Shown one piece after another: positions 5,672-6,150 of a stretch of DNA of 6,150 bases. The position numbers and the translations under genes are program-made. This stretch comes from Pseudomonadota bacterium (GTDB taxonomy: Bacteria; Pseudomonadota; Alphaproteobacteria; Rhizobiales; Tepidamorphaceae). Where the stretch lies: positions 1 through 6,150 of the forward strand of contig JAEYRQ010000648.1 in the NCBI GenBank assembly GCA_023435545.1, written 5' to 3'. The notes below the pieces were generated by a model, which was not told the origin of the DNA, searched no databases, and worked only from the letters and a program-made list of their open reading frames with translations. How positions within the stretch are numbered: the stretch's first letter is position 1; each line of letters starts with the position of its first letter.

Positions 5672-6150
5672 CTAAACCGCGGTGAAGCTTGCGAGTTCCG
5701 CCGCCATGGCGGGATACCGGGCCGCCAGTTCGCTTGTGCTCGGGGCGATGACATCGGCCGGGTCGACGCCAATCCACTCCGATGTGCCCAGCAGCGCATA
5801 GCCGTGACCTTGCCGCACCCGCGAAACGTGAACGGTGCCGCCGGGGATGAACAGCTGCGGGCGCATACCGGCCGCGAGGTCGTTGCCGACGATTCGTACC
5901 TCGCCGGTGCCGTCCGGATAGAGGAGCAGCACCTCCAGCGGACCGCCCATGTAATGGTGGTAGACTTGGTCCGAGCGGATCGCATGCAGGCGGGTGCGGA
6001 CCTCGGGGGTGACCATGAAGTACATCACGGCGCCGAGCGACCGCTTCCCGGAGAAACCGGCCGGCAGCGCCGATTCGGGGATCATGTGCGGGCTCACGTA
6101 TGTCTGCGCCACCAGCCCGCAGGTGTGGTGCGGCACCAGGCCGAGCGCCT
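5672..6150 (-). CDS. DUF985 cupin domain protein, 5' end beyond the window
   Basis: The minus-strand frame is open from the right edge to a TAG at 5672-5674, about 159 residues. It matches the cupin_5/DUF985 family, small beta-barrel proteins mostly of unknown activity. The edge sequence ALGLVPHHTCGLVAQTY fits the family's N-terminal L-P-H-x-x-G-x-x-x-x-T-Y pattern, so the gene starts outside the window and the in-frame GTG at 6136 is internal. Other family landmarks are SLGAVMYFMVTP, SDQVYHHYMGGPLEVLLLYPDG (first cupin motif with paired His), GNDLAAGMRPQLFIPGGTVHVSRV (second motif) and the C-terminal Asp-rich segment GVDPADVIAP. It has no signal peptide in view and is likely cytoplasmic. It is upstream of phaZ on the same strand, but 201 bp and a separate promoter make co-transcription doubtful. 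Ligand and metal are unknown. Confidence 0.85.
   Translation of the reverse strand, partial: ALGLVPHHTCGLVAQTYVSPHMIPESALPAGFSGKRSLGAVMYFMVTPEVRTRLHAIRSDQVYHHYMGGPLEVLLLYPDGTGEVRIVGNDLAAGMRPQLFIPGGTVHVSRVRQGHGYALLGTSEWIGVDPADVIAPSTSELAARYPAMAAELASFTAV

Overview
The window is high-GC chromosomal DNA from an alphaproteobacterium, most likely in the Hyphomicrobiales (Rhizobiales). The reasons are a cysteine-type intracellular polyhydroxyalkanoate (PHA) depolymerase next to a DUF2852 membrane protein, a PagL-like outer-membrane barrel, and a CtrA-type TTAA-N7-TTAA element. The genus cannot be fixed from the sequence alone. It reads as housekeeping or core-accessory DNA: I see no insertion sequence, phage gene, CRISPR array, toxin-antitoxin pair or defence island.

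Layout. The only plus-strand gene is the C-terminal part of an extended-SDR NAD-dependent epimerase/dehydratase entering from the left (stop at 605). It converges on a series of minus-strand genes that fills the rest of the window. In genome order these are a multi-pass membrane protein of unknown function (620-1606), tRNA-Ala(GGC) (1768-1843), a secreted outer-membrane beta-barrel of PagL/acyloxyacyl-hydrolase type (1943-2584), a YgjP-like zinc metallopeptidase (2681-3433), a DUF2852 membrane/coiled-coil protein (3539-3961), the PHA depolymerase phaZ (4094-5470), and a truncated DUF985 cupin protein running off the right edge (5672 to beyond 6150).

Transcription. Gaps of about 75-200 bp separate the minus-strand genes, so they are probably several short transcripts rather than one operon. 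A GC hairpin with a T-rich tail ends the DUF2852 unit. The most information-rich non-coding stretch is the 201 bp between the cupin gene and phaZ. It holds a plausible sigma-70 promoter, a CTGACG-T-CGTCAG palindrome just upstream of the -35 hexamer, three GTTAAC blocks (two forming an exact TTAA-N7-TTAA CtrA-type site), and a long 5' leader. This suggests that phaZ, the gene for mobilising the carbon store, is under dedicated control, possibly linked to the cell cycle.

How the genes work together. The only clear metabolic role is PHA mobilisation by PhaZ. The outer-membrane barrel and the two membrane proteins belong to envelope biology. No shared pathway links the neighbours. Long open frames opposite phaZ, the metallopeptidase and the tRNA are judged to be antisense shadows. 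No convincing new system was found; the phaZ upstream region is the best lead.
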